Shown one piece after another: positions 35,042 to 53,872 of a stretch of DNA of 64,000 bases. The stretch spans positions 74,501 to 138,500 of the forward strand of contig NC_092573.1 in NCBI RefSeq assembly GCF_037975245.1, in the 5' to 3' direction. Position 1 is the stretch's first letter. Each line of letters begins with the position of its first letter. A program made the position numbers and the translations under genes. Below the pieces are notes generated by a model, which was given only the letters and a program-made list of their open reading frames with translations, was not told the DNA's origin and did no database searches. Origin of the DNA: Apostichopus japonicus. Its lineage: Eukaryota; Echinodermata; Holothuroidea; Aspidochirotida; Stichopodidae.

Positions 35042-37529
35042 GAGTGGAGTGGTATCTCAGTTTGGGTTAGGACGACGGGAAAGAGTTGCAAAAAGACTTT
35101 AAAGTATGGGTACTATCGGAAGTGTTCTTTTACCGGTAGTATATTAGAAGAAAGAGAGCTGTTATAAGCGGGATATATTAAATTTTGGGACGTAGTCATA
35201 TAACTTTGACAGAGAGGTGTTATTTAAGTAACTTGAAAGGACGGAGACGATATTAGCGATGAAGAACTTCCCGCTCTCCACAGATGTATCCACTCACGAT
35301 CATGAACTTGAGACTTGGATAATCTTTTTCTTCTTCGAAATTTATTGAAACGTTATGACAGCTGGGTTTTAAGTGGAAGCCTGGAGTTCCAGGCAGGCTG
35401 CGGCACTATATATAGACGAAGAGATATTCCCATTAATAATTGTTATATCGTTATATCGGATTCAATATTGTATTGCTATCAAGAGGTCGTAGTGACAATG
35501 TCATATCAAGACCACATGATGGACATTTGATGCACACGGCCTTCAAATACTAACTTTGTTGTATTTCTCCTCTTCAGTAACATCCAAATAACTTTTCAAT
35601 TTTAACACCCTATTCAATATAGACCCTGTTAGAGGCCTAAGGGATCACGAGGTTGAGAGTCAAGAACATCAAGGACCCTATGTAAACATTTAAAAAAAAA
35701 TCAGCACTGTAATTTCTCATATAATTGGTCAAAGCATTGTTAATTTACAGCTTTTGAAAGGACACCGCTGACTCTGGCTATTTCATTCCATGATTCATAC
35801 AAAGTAATCCCTTTGAGAAGAATCATTTTTGAATGCTTAATGTACTACTTTCTGCAACTTAAGGCAATGATCTCTATTGTTCATATATCATTGGAAAACC
35901 TGAAAAAAATTAAAGCCATGGGAAATGCCACCCACCCCCCCCCCCCACCCCCCCCCACCCCCATTAAGACTTATTTTAAAAGGCCGTGGTATATTCGCAC
36001 ATCGAAGCATCACTATTTAACATTTGGGACAATACAAGATGTTTCTCGATGTTCCTCAACTGCCCCCCTCACCCTATGGATTTAACCCAAGCTATGGCCC
36101 TGCATGGGTAGGTCTTTATACGATCAAACAATATTTAAATTAAAAACCAACAAACGACTAAGAAAGCTGGATCGCCATGCCAACCGCTATTAACATTTTC
36201 CTACAAATGTTGGCGCGCCCTTTTGTACCATCGTTATGTTGCCGTTGGGAGAAGTTATGTTGCCGTCGCTAAAACTTATAGGTTGCCGTTGTAACTAATC
36301 CTGTTTCCCAGTTTCATTACGTTGCCCATTCTCATTCCGTCGCGCGATGTATGGTTTCTATTCTGGCACACCATATTAATCAATAAACAAATATAATAGG
36401 AATATAAAAACTTGCATACAAATATTGGCACTTCAAAAATCTACATTAAATTGACCCATTCATTAATATTGAGGAGACCATAATACAAGGCAATATGAAC
36501 GAACAATAGGCAAATCACCAACATATATGAATACTACTAGATTATTATGACATCAGTGTATCCTGTTCATGATGTATAGTGCACATACATGTTACTGTTT
36601 GGCAAGGTTGAAAATTCTGATGAATTCTTGTTGGCAGCATATATAGGATAGTGAGCCAAGAGGCTGATATGTTTGTGGGCAGAAACCTGATCAATGAAAA
36701 TGGATTTGATATATGAGGAAACATACTTGCCTTTATATGAATGAAATGTTTAGGCCCTCCACTAAAACAATAGGGTTCTTGCGACGACAACATAACCTGT
36801 ACAAACGGCGAGCCATGCAGTATCATAAAATCAAGTCCATCTCACCACTACGATTCTTTTTTGCGCGATTAGTGTCGTATACTTATGGTCGTTTTATAAA
36901 ACAAGGGAAGAGAGATTAAAAATTGACCAAGTACGTTCAAACTGTCAAAACCTGACAAAAGAAACGTTTGAGTAAGGGGTGGGCACTTTGCTAGCCTGGG
37001 AATGAATAAAGTCAGTGGATGGGGGGGGGGGGGGGGGACGTGAAACGACTATACGGTGAGATGGACTTGATTTTAAACGTTTTTATATTGTTCTGCGAGC
37101 TAGTCTGGACACAGAGAACTTTCATGATGCAGAGATTTTTGGCATTTGAAAGTGACCGGTATCTGCAAATCGTGCACCTGGAAAGCCTGGCCGAGGACCA
37201 AGTATAACTCTCATTATGATGAACAGACATGCCCTATGCGCATGTCTGAATCCTGCATGGAGCTCATCATGATGAGTGGAACTTAAATTGTTGGGATGGT
37301 ACTAGGGTTAAAAATTGAGTAAACTTTTAACTGTTTTTTAGTTTCCGTGTTTGTTTTTCACACTTTTGTGTTTCAGCTGCATTCATCAGCTATAGTCAAC
37401 GAGAAAAGCCGTGATTTTGTGGCTTGATCAAACAATGAATTAACGGGCCTATATGGTTTTTCTTAACTTCGAAAGCGAGTTTATTACCCGAGTTATTCAA
37501 GGATCCAACACTTCCAAATATATTATCAG
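35042..37529. other. Intergenic spacer
   Basis: It contains a C-run tract (35935-35962), a short array of TTATGTTGCCGT words (36233-36290), an inverted pair AAAATCAAGTCCATCTCACC (about 36829) and its complement (about 37059), and a G-run (37021-37038). No supported gene. Confidence 0.6.
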
Positions 37530-37542
37530 TAAGCTAAAATTC

Positions 37543-37735
37543 GCTTCTCGGCCTTTTGGCTAAGATCATATGTAGTATATATTTGTTCCCTTGCTAGGGG
37601 AATTGTGATACACAACTGACGATGATCACACAGTCACAATTTCGCCGCAAGGGGACTGGGGTTGAGAGCGGATCAGTCGTTCGGTTGTTGGTTTCGTGCC
37701 CAGGTTCTTTCATGGGTGACTTTTCTTTAAAAAGA
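37543..37735 (+). mobile_element. U2 snRNA-headed retroelement (SINE-like or template-switch chimera)
   Basis: Bases 37540-37578 match the first 39 nt of metazoan U2 snRNA at 36 positions as I recall that sequence, including CTTCTCGGCCTTTTGGCTAA and the branch-point-pairing GUAGUA. After that U2 similarity stops: stem-loops II-IV and the Sm site of U2 are absent. The remainder can fold, CCCTTGC and AATTGTGA pairing with TCACAATT and GCAAGGG downstream. The whole is flanked by a 13 bp direct repeat, TAAGCTAAAATTC (37530-37542 and 37736-37748), and ends in an A-rich TTTAAAAAGA. These are the marks of LINE-driven insertion. A functional U2 gene is excluded by the missing 3' two thirds. Confidence 0.8.
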
Positions 37736-37748
37736 TAAGCTAAAATTC

Positions 37749-38870
37749 TTTAAAGTCAATATTACACATCAGTGAGCTTCACTTTCCCTCCTGCATGGTA
37801 CACATGTTATTTTCTGTTTACCTTTCAACATAAACTGTACCCTTATTCATGTTCCGTTGCCAGGGGGTCATCATGTTGGAATCAATCTGGACGACTCAAA
37901 CAGAAAGGTTTTATTGAATTGTTGATCATTTTTTCTATGTTTCGATTATCTTATATATATACTAACATTTCTTAGTGTCATTTCAAGTTCACTCGCTTCG
38001 AAGTGTTCCGCCACTCAAGTCCTCCAGGTGAAAAGAGCTTCCATTTGCAATTCGTTTTACGCCTTGAAGCAAGTTTACGGAGTTGATAGTCCTGTTCTAT
38101 GTCAACATATCTCTACGGTAAATGCAGATCATCAATCTTTGCTGTTTAGCTGTGTGCATCTACGCGTAATATATAGAGAAGACACAGGCGCAAACCCCAG
38201 GGAGATCACATCGGAGTAGGCCAAATTCAGTGAAATTTGCCTCGGCTGTAATGGCTCTCCATTGTGGGTTCAAATTGCATGAGTTGCACGTTTGATTAAA
38301 CTTGATTTTCAAATTATTATCTTGTTACAATTTCTCAGTTCAAAAAATTACGTAACGTTATTCTGTATAATAAGCATTCAATGGATTGATTTATATAACG
38401 CAAATTGCTGTTAGGTTTAACGGTAGGCCTTGTAGCCTAGCCATGTTACCTATCAATATGCATGTAGGCCTACAACTTACAAGGCTACAGTAGGCTACCA
38501 AGTCAAGCATTTTAGTGACTGTTATTAAAAATGAATGCACCATTCCAAAACTAAGAGTAACCAATTACAATATAGGCAAAATATGTGACCTAACGTAAGC
38601 AAGGGCTACAGTTAAGTACAGTTTATTCTTTGTGCCGAACTAAGTTTAAGGCTATGCTAGTAATAGTAATTAGTATGTGTTATGAAGTAAGGCAGTAGGA
38701 TAATTCAATAATTGAAGATTTTCATAAAGACCATAATTCACTTTAAACTATCTTGAGGTAAAACATATGTTATCTTATCTTTGTTCACATGATTTTTTTG
38801 AACTTTAACTCATTTGCTCAAGATTGAATTAATATCTCTGATAAAAAAGTATGTTCACATTCCTTTCCAG
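37749..38870. other. NDUFS7: Upstream region of NDUFS7
   Basis: The short first coding exon of NDUFS7 should lie here or further upstream. It must contain the ATG and end with one base of a split codon. Two candidates fit that phase: ATG at 38099 ending 38117 before GTAAAT, and ATG at 38251 ending 38263 before GTGGGT. Neither is proven. TAGGCCTAC words cluster at 38426-38480. Confidence 0.4.
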
Positions 38871-42784
<3,914 letters not shown>

Positions 42785-43700
42785 TTTCAGGGATTTTGAA
42801 AGAGACAGTATTGATCCAAAGAACTATTCTAATAACATAACCTCAATGTTCGAAAGGTCATTTTCTAACAAGAATTTAACCCATGAAACCGGAGCCATCG
42901 ATGATATGGATTTTATCATTCTAACCAAACAACTACAGAGAAATGACAAATGCAGTGTCATTTAAGTCATCTTTTAATGGTAGAGCAATTGTTGAAGTTT
43001 AAACCTTATCAAGAGTATTTTTAAGGTTCGACCTATTCATGATAGCTTAAAAGAAGGAACCTTGCACTTCCTGTGTGTACATGTACCTAATTTTTCACTT
43101 CTTTCTCGACTGTTTCATATTTCAACATTGAACAGCGGTACTGTCTACTCTGCCAAGTATCCTTACACCAGTAATAACATAAAGCTCAGTGGATTGCTAG
43201 ATGAGACATCTTTGGCAAACGTCAGTTAGTAAACTCGGTTTGCGGTGTTTATGATCATTCATCCCTGTTTTGATTTCTGAATCAGGGAAAGAAAGATGTT
43301 AATAAAAAATAAAGCTGGTATAGCTGGTCATGATTAGATACTAAGCTTCATTCTAGTTTGCAGCTCTACATATGATAGGTCAATGGAATTTCATCCCTGT
43401 GAAGCCTTGCACTTGTAGTCGGTTGTTCATTGGAAATGAATTGTTGAGTTGTGATTTGTCGCTATAGAAAGAACATGAGATGCAGGGTTAGGTAATGTTT
43501 ATGATAGTGTGGATTCTACCATGTCAGTTCTTGGAAGGGTGTAAGTTTTAACTGGAGTGATGATAATGGCAGACTTATTGAACTTGAGGTGTCAAGGAAG
43601 CAGTGATCAAGCTGCAGTTAATAGAATCTATATTTCAAGTATTGCCGTTGACTTTTCTTCAGCTGGTGTAGAAGTGGAATAAAATTTATTGAAACAGAAC
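42785..43700 (+). promoter_or_regulatory. NDUFS7: NDUFS7 3' UTR with poly(A) signals
   Basis: AATAAA occurs at 43301-43306 and 43308-43313, and again at 43678-43683. Which is used cannot be decided from sequence. The gene then faces RPS15 tail to tail. Confidence 0.6.
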
Positions 43701-45194
43701 CTTCGACCTCTTTGTTATCATTTTATGTGTCTGTGTGTGTCAATCAAGTGCCATACAATTTGGTGGGAATTTGGGTCTTGACAACATTGTAAACTACCCA
43801 TGGAGTAACATTTCCTTGTTTAAAATTAATCTGATGATAAAAGTTGCCTTCATTCAGTCAAACCTGTCAAAGGATCTAGTTGTTGAAATAAGGTGTCAAT
43901 TCAATATTTATTCACCACTTGTATATGCCTTAAAAGAGACTAGGAAGTTGGTATTTTCTCTGATAGTTGTGTACCCAAAGTAGCCAACCTTGTGATTTGG
44001 TTCATGTGTTAAGTTTGTGTTTAATACAAGCTGCTAAGTTGAGTTTTTAAAGAGAATGAGACCTTACAAAGTTTGGCAACAGCACAAACCATCAATATAT
44101 CTGGCATCTCACACAGTTATTATATCGTGGTGGCATTTCTCAGTCTCATATGCAAAAGTCTAACACTCGTTTTACAAAGTAAAACAGATTTGTGGATACT
44201 TTTTCCATCATTCAGTAGTGACAAGATCATTTTCTAAAATGTACAGTACAGTCCCCCTCCTTGATACAATCCTTTATTCCCTTCTGGCCCATTCCACTAA
44301 AGTTCAGCTGCCTACATTAATCATTCCGGAACTTACACCTAGCTCTACTTACATAGATTTAAAAATATCTGATATGCCCCAGAATGCACCATTTGTTAAA
44401 AGTGTTCCTGGGGGAGGAGCCTACTATAACCAGTCAAATGAAATTTGGAATTTTCGCACCTCCGGAGTCCCCACCCCCTTTTCAGAGCCTTAAAACCCTA
44501 TGCATAATTTCAACACTAGATTATAACCAAGCAGTCCTAGTCAGCCAATGAGTTCTACAATTCCAACTTCCTGGAGATGAACCCCAGAGCCCATCTACAG
44601 CTGTTGATTTCTCCATCAGGTCACCTGCATGATTTTTTTTCACAGAAATGATTATCACCTTGTGCTGCAAATCTGCGACAATTTCACCACCAGCGAACAT
44701 TTGGTATGACTCCTACCTATCTCAAAACAGTGTGGTTGTCTCTGTCCAGTCATAAATGTAGTGTTCTTCATGCACTTGTGTGTGCTCGTCAATTAACTTA
44801 AAAAGGTTGGATATCTGTGAGATATACTTCTCTCGTGGTAAAGCAAATGGATTCTCTATGATGATCCCCTTAAAATAGCTGCCAAATGCAGATACGTTAA
44901 CAAAACAGCAGTTTTTGAAAATGGTGCACTGCGACAACACCCTTGTAACAGCTACAGTATTACTTGCAGTTAAATGTGTCTCAAAATATCTTTTCAGCTG
45001 ATCAGGATTGTTTGAATATTTTAGCATGCTAACAGTTTCTGAAAGTATTGGTTTATGGGACACATACTAAATGACACGAAATAGAGGACGAAGTTCGGAT
45101 AATTACAAATAAGAAAGATGGTCACCTAGAAACAAGAAGATAAATCAGAGCAAGACAGGAGGAAACAACTGCTGATTTCTTTTGAACAAAGGAG
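43701..45194. other. Convergent intergenic region NDUFS7 / RPS15
   Basis: About 1.5 kb with no recognised gene. Open frames at 43735-43983, 44218-44493 (plus) and 44722-45063 (minus) show no family motif and no splice context. Confidence 0.6.
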
Positions 45195-45200
45195 TTTATT
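45195..45200 (-). promoter_or_regulatory. RPS15: RPS15 poly(A) signal
   Basis: AATAAA on the minus strand (TTTATT on the plus strand), 56 bp past the stop codon. This spacing suits a short ribosomal-protein 3' UTR. Confidence 0.7.
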
Positions 45201-45255
45201 AATCCTCTATTAATAGCAATGAAAGTTGACTGAAACCATCAAGTTTTGGATTTAT

Positions 45256-48964
<3,709 letters not shown>

Positions 48965-48997
48965 TTTTGCCTAATATGCTAAAGAGGGCGCTATACT

Positions 48998-49003
48998 GAA
49001 AAG
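48998..49003 (-). promoter_or_regulatory. RPS15: RPS15 TOP-like transcription start
   Basis: Read on the minus strand the sequence is GCGCGAGCTTTTCAGTATAG. A C followed by TTTTC starting at 49003 fits the 5' terminal oligopyrimidine motif of translation-related genes. That would give a 39 nt 5' UTR before the ATG. No TATA box is needed or seen. Confidence 0.65.
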
Positions 49004-49753
49004 CTCGCGCAGTTTACAATACATAGGTTGCAGGGAAATCTAGGTTTGGTCTTGTGGAGCTGCTAACAACTTACTGACAAGTAGCATAATGCATGACTGT
49101 GGGACCCCTCCACCCGTCCCCTCTCCTTGCCGCCACTATCACCAGGTAAGCTCCCCGTCACTGGTAGGCTGTTTTTCGCAATATTTTTCTTTATACAAGC
49201 CGGGCTTCGATACTCACCAGTAAACAAAGTTACTTAAAGGGTGTGAAGAGTGAAGACTCGCGCAAAAAGAAACGTCCAAATGCCGGTAATCTGACCTAGC
49301 TTCGAATGAGGTGTAAGAGAAGTGTTAGACACCACCATCGATCCCAGAAAATACACACACAGCTTGATACCGTCGGTAATTAGACACTATAGCAGTGTTC
49401 TCCGCAGGTCATTTTTTTGTCCGGGTGGCAATCGCCGTCCTGGGGGTAATCGCCGTCCTGGGGGAGGGGTCTAAGGGGAGGGGGTGTCCCCCTCCGCTTT
49501 GGAAAATTTTTGCCCTCCGAAGGTGGGCTAGACGCCAAATGGTGCAATATTTGGTGCTATATTTGCCTTGCATGTATCTCCAGGAATTGCTATCTTTTAG
49601 GCAGTGTTTTAAATTTTCTCTTACGTTTGCCAAATGACAAAAAATAAGAACACTTCAAAATTGTTGCTGAAATATGAGTAGTAATGAATAGGCCCTAAGT
49701 CCAATGAAAAATTATTCTACACTGTGCAAGGCTAACCCAACACAGCCTGTGCT

Positions 49754-50103
49754 CAGGGGCGTAGCGAAGAGGTTTTGTCGGGGGGGGGTGTGGAGAATTT
49801 GATTTGCCGACGGATCTGGAAGTGGTGACTGAAATGGGGGAGGGGTCTAAGGGGAGGGGGTTTTCCCTTTGGAAAATTTTTAGTTTTGAAACGTCCTTAG
49901 ATGCAATCTGGTGCATATTTTAAGTCAAATTTGGCACGGAAGAAGCTCCCTTTCTCCTTTTCTCTATTCAGCTTTCCTTCTTTCTTCCCCTTCCGCTCTC
50001 TTCACCTTTTCTCCTTTTGCCGACAGACCCAAAATTTGCCGACAGCGACCAAATTATTGGGGGGTGTGACACCCCCCACACTCCCCCGCTCGCTACGCCC
50101 CTG
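49754..50103. mobile_element. 350 bp MITE, 8 bp target duplication
   Basis: An exact 8 bp direct repeat CCTGTGCT lies at 49746-49753 and 50104-50111. Inverted ends are CAGGGGCGTAGCGA and TCGCTACGCCCCTG. The 8 bp duplication and CA..TG ends fit hAT-type elements. Confidence 0.92.
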
Positions 50104-50819
50104 CCTGTGCTTGACTGGGATAACTGCCAAGTTCAGGCATATCAACCAATTATCAGTCCTATATTAGACAGATGCACACAATGAATGAAAGAATGATAAA
50201 TAGATGATCAAATAACAAATTAGTCTTTATTTATTTCAACACCAACAGGATAACAATTGCAGTGAGAAAGTTGAAAAGAAATAAAGTTTATCAACTTCAT
50301 GACTTTTGAAGTTCGTAAAAACCCGTCCATTTACAACATTCACTGTATAGAGAACAAAACTCTGAAAATCAGTAGAGAAATTACCAATTGTGTACGAAAA
50401 GTAGGTTGGCACACCTTTCAAATTTTACGAAAGCTCGAGCAAAATACTTTCGAAAAATTCACGCGAAACTGGCATTTCGTGCTAAATGCAACTAATTTCA
50501 TGTAAACAAGGCTCTAGTACACCCATTTATGAATTAACCATAAGACCACATCTGGTGTTGAGCGGCAGAAAAAGAAAGTATTTTCTAAAATTTTCACAAA
50601 GAAAGGAAAAATTACTATCCTACCATAGTTAAGTGTATAGTAAATAGCCTAACCACTTCGTCGGTTACGGATCTCACGTAACAACAAAAACACAACTTAA
50701 ATTGTATTTTGCGAAGTTGACGTTCTCTACAAGGACATGGAAACAATATTTAGCATTTAGTTAATCATGCCAAGTGGCCTAAAACATGGGATTGCACGTT
50801 TTACTTTCATAAAGATGGC

Positions 50820-51202
50820 CAGTGGCGTAGGAAGGTACTTTTGAGTGGGGGGGGGGGCTGAAGACTGATGGCCGGCCTGGGGGAGGGGTCTAAGGGGAGG
50901 GGGTTTCCCCCTCCCCTTTGGAATTTTTTGCATTTCCAGGTAGCCTCAGATGCAATTTGGTGCAATATAGCACAATTCAACCCACCCACTCCATTTTGTA
51001 AACTTAATTTTGTATTTTCACCAGGCTTTATAGATGCAATTTGGTGCTCCAAATGAGATTTTTTTTTCTCATTTAGAAATGAAAAAGGGGTTTTCTGACC
51101 TGCGAAGCGGGGGGTGGGGGCGGAATGATACTTCCGCCCCTCCACATTTTTCACTGGGGGGGGGGGCTGGCGCCCCCCAGCCCCCCGGTTCCTACGCCCT
51201 TG
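50820..51202. mobile_element. 383 bp MITE, 8 bp target duplication
   Basis: An exact 8 bp direct repeat AAGATGGC lies at 50812-50819 and 51203-51210. Ends are CAGTGGCGTAGGAA at the left and TTCCTACGCCCTTG at the right, inverted with two mismatches. The interior includes the same AGGGGTCTAAGGGGAGGGGG core as its neighbours. Confidence 0.92.
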
Positions 51203-51724
51203 AAGATGGCCATACTGTAGCTATTGAGGCCTTGATATCGTGCTATGTCTGTATGGTATAGACTGTGCCTGGTGTATCATGGGGAATAGATTGTTTTGTT
51301 CATGCGAAGGAGTCAGTTGGCTTGAGGTGTGTTTTACTTACCCTAATGTTACGGGATATTTACCTACTTTTCTTGAACGTATAAGATAATATTTCGCATA
51401 ACTTTACCGATCCTTTACTGACTGACCTAATTAATTCTTGAGTGGAGCCAAAATAGTTTACTCCATGAAAAGTTTTTTTGGAAACGTGCCAAAAATGTTA
51501 AAAAACAGGTGTTAGACGGGGTTGTTTTGCAAGGTACCTTGGAAAACTCGAAACACATGAAGCCAGCCTACCGTGATATTCAAGTAGGGTTAAACACTGC
51601 AGTTTTAAACTGATGTACGTATCGTGCACGCTGTTCATTGTTAGGCATTCTAGAAACGGGACTTTGCCGAACGTAGTTTGTTTCATAATATCGACAGTTT
51701 TGTAAATCGTCGCGGCCGCGGCAG

Positions 51725-53447
51725 CAGTGGCGTCGCCAAGGGGGGGCCAGGGGGGGCACGTGCCCCCCTGTAAAACCTAGTGCCCCCCCGAGTGCCCCCC
51801 CATCTGAGATTTGGGTTGGTAAAAAAATATATATATATATTTTGTTATATTCAACTCCCATCATCTGAGTTGGACAAAGAAGCACAGTATAATTTGTATT
51901 TTCTTCAAATGATCTGCGAAAAAATGAACAAGTTTATCCTTGAACGTCGGGTATCGAAGTCGTAACCCGCGCCATCACAACAGGTGTCGATATTTACATT
52001 GAATGTGTCAGTGCTCACGCCATACCAGCGGATATACAAGTCCGCTTCGCGAGCTATATGACTGTGAGAAGGGAGGGTACTGCAATATGTTGCTTAGTCT
52101 GGGGTTCACAGGTTAGGAGCTGACGAAATGTGAGAATGTGAGGGTCCGCAGGCTCCATACTTGCCTATATTTGTGGACCCATATATTAACCCTGTTGTGT
52201 AGGGGGTGCAGAGGTCATTTGAGGTCAGATGCTTGTAGGAACAAATGGCGAATGTTCACACCTGCATACTGAGCCATACTCGATGTGTGATCAAACTTTG
52301 GATTGCATGGTGAGATCCCTGATAGGAGCCAATAACGATGCTGGAACCTGTTACATCTTAATAGATAATGGGCGAAAACGAGAAGGACAAGAAAGGAGTC
52401 GGGGTCATGCACACATTAATTCAACAAATGTAGGTTCTATTGATAGGGTTAGGCATAATATCGACAGCATGTGGTTCATATCCTCTGCAAAATTCTGCGC
52501 CTTGTTAAAATCATTACCTCAAAAACAGCAATTTCTGGAGATATCTTCAGATCGAATTTAGCATCAAATGTGGCAGCATTTTGCATCTAGCCCATCCTCC
52601 GTATGCGAAAATTTTCCAAAGGGGAGGGGGGGGGGCAGTGGCGGCGGAACCGGGGGGCTTGGGGGCTCAGCCCCCCAATGAAAAAGTTGAAGGGGCAAAT
52701 GCATGATAAGCCCCCCCCCCCCCCAATATTTACCAAGGCTCCGAAACGTGCATCTGCCCATTTTTCAATGCATACTTGTCGATCTGTCCGATGCACACGT
52801 ATACTATATAGGTGTAATAATTTTACAAAATGCTGGGGGACCCTCGGCCTGTCCCCTGGCTATAGACCATATTGTCACCCCAACCGCGTCTTCACGCCCC
52901 GTGAAAAGTGGAAGCAGTGAGTGTGAGTACCGGTAAGCGCAACACAACTTCGTCTTAGGCCAATGACTTGCTTCATTTCAGCCAGTTCTCCAACATCCCC
53001 TTACTACACTCAAAAACGTCTTTGCGAGTACACTACGAGTAATAGCTACTCTCTTAAAACACCATCGAATATACAAATTACAATGTTTTTACAGACTTTT
53101 ACGTGCAATCTGAGAAATTGCATGGGCTTGAGACCAATATTTTAGGGCTAGGTATTCGCAGCATAAAACACTCGGGAAGTGCCGTTTCCGGCCATCTGGG
53201 GGTTTGAAAAACCCAAAATTTTCTTGTACGCTCCGCGCCAACCGATGGTGGCGCTCCGCTTAGATAGTCTCTACACATTAGCCCCCCCCCCCAATAATTT
53301 TCCCGTTCCGCCGCGCCTGGAGGGGCACCCCTCCCCTTAGACCCCTCCCCAGGACGTTGATCCGTATCCACCTAAGTGCCCCCCCCATCAAATGATGGTG
53401 CCCCCCCTGTGCCCCCCCCCAGACTGAAAAGTCTGGTGACGCCACTG
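51725..53447. mobile_element. 1.72 kb hAT-like element, itself interrupted
   Basis: An exact 8 bp direct repeat CGCGGCAG lies at 51717-51724 and 53448-53455. Ends are CAGTGGCGTC at the left and GACGCCACTG at the right, perfectly inverted. No transposase was recognised. It contains the smaller element at 52636-53319. Confidence 0.9.
52636..53319. mobile_element. Innermost nested element, about 684 bp
   Basis: The left end is CAGTGGCGGCGGAACC and the right end GTTCCGCCGCGCCTG, inverted with small differences. It lies inside a GGAGGGG stretch of the host element: GGGGAGGGGG... at the left and GGAGGGGCAC at the right. The target duplication is therefore blurred by the G-run. Confidence 0.72.
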
Positions 53448-53872
53448 CGCGGCAGAAACAAAACATGTAGTTTCGATCAAATTCGTCACTCTTAAAGAAT
53501 ATGAGTGACTTTTAGAAAATGTTTGACGAGGTGCCAGTGTATTTTTTTTGTCCGGGCGGCCGAGTTTTTCGTCCGGGCGGTAGCTTTATGTCCGGGCGCT
53601 AGCCAGCCTTTTCAAATTTTGTCCGGGCGGCGCGCCCGGACAAAACCGGTAGTGGAGAACACTGCTATAGTGTACAGTCAGTACATACAGCTGCGGTCAA
53701 TACCCACAGCACATTGTACAAACGTTACAGCGATGGACATCCCAGGTCTAGCTAAAGATAACAAGGTATCACGTTCATTACTGTCTGCATTTTGTAGCGA
53801 CACGAACAAAATGTCACTTGCAAGCAACAGAAAGTTAACAAAAGGTTTGGGGCGAGTCTTCAATGCCTTTAA

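Larger units (their letters stand above)
49390..53667. mobile_element. 4.28 kb DNA transposon-like element inserted in the TTAA element
   Basis: The ends are perfect inverted repeats TAGCAGTGTTCTCC, each next to TA. Removing the element plus one TA restores GACACTAGTGTACAG, exactly the sequence of the empty site in copy 1 (around 14950-14964). An alternative reading is ends CAGTGTTCTCC with a 6 bp duplication CTATAG. Both subterminal regions carry GTCCGGG words: one at the left and at least four at the right, in both orientations. No transposase frame is recognisable. It contains three further elements (49754-50103, 50820-51202, 51725-53447). Confidence 0.88.
49238..53868. mobile_element. TTAA-flanked DNA transposon, copy 2, split by nested insertions
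   Basis: TTAA lies at 49234-49237 and 53869-53872. The ends are AGGGTGTGAAGAGTGAAGAC... and ...GCGAGTCTTCAATGCCT, the same family as 14810-15176. The left part (49238-49389) and right part (53670-53868) align end to end with copy 1, and the gap between them is exactly the inserted element at 49390-53667. Without the insert the copy is about 351 bp. It lies in the divergent spacer between RPS15 and MLLT. Confidence 0.9.

Noticed and set aside
37540..37720. A functional U2 snRNA gene
   Set aside because: Only the first ~39 nt match U2. The stem IIa, Sm site and 3' stem-loops are absent, and the locus has insertion hallmarks.
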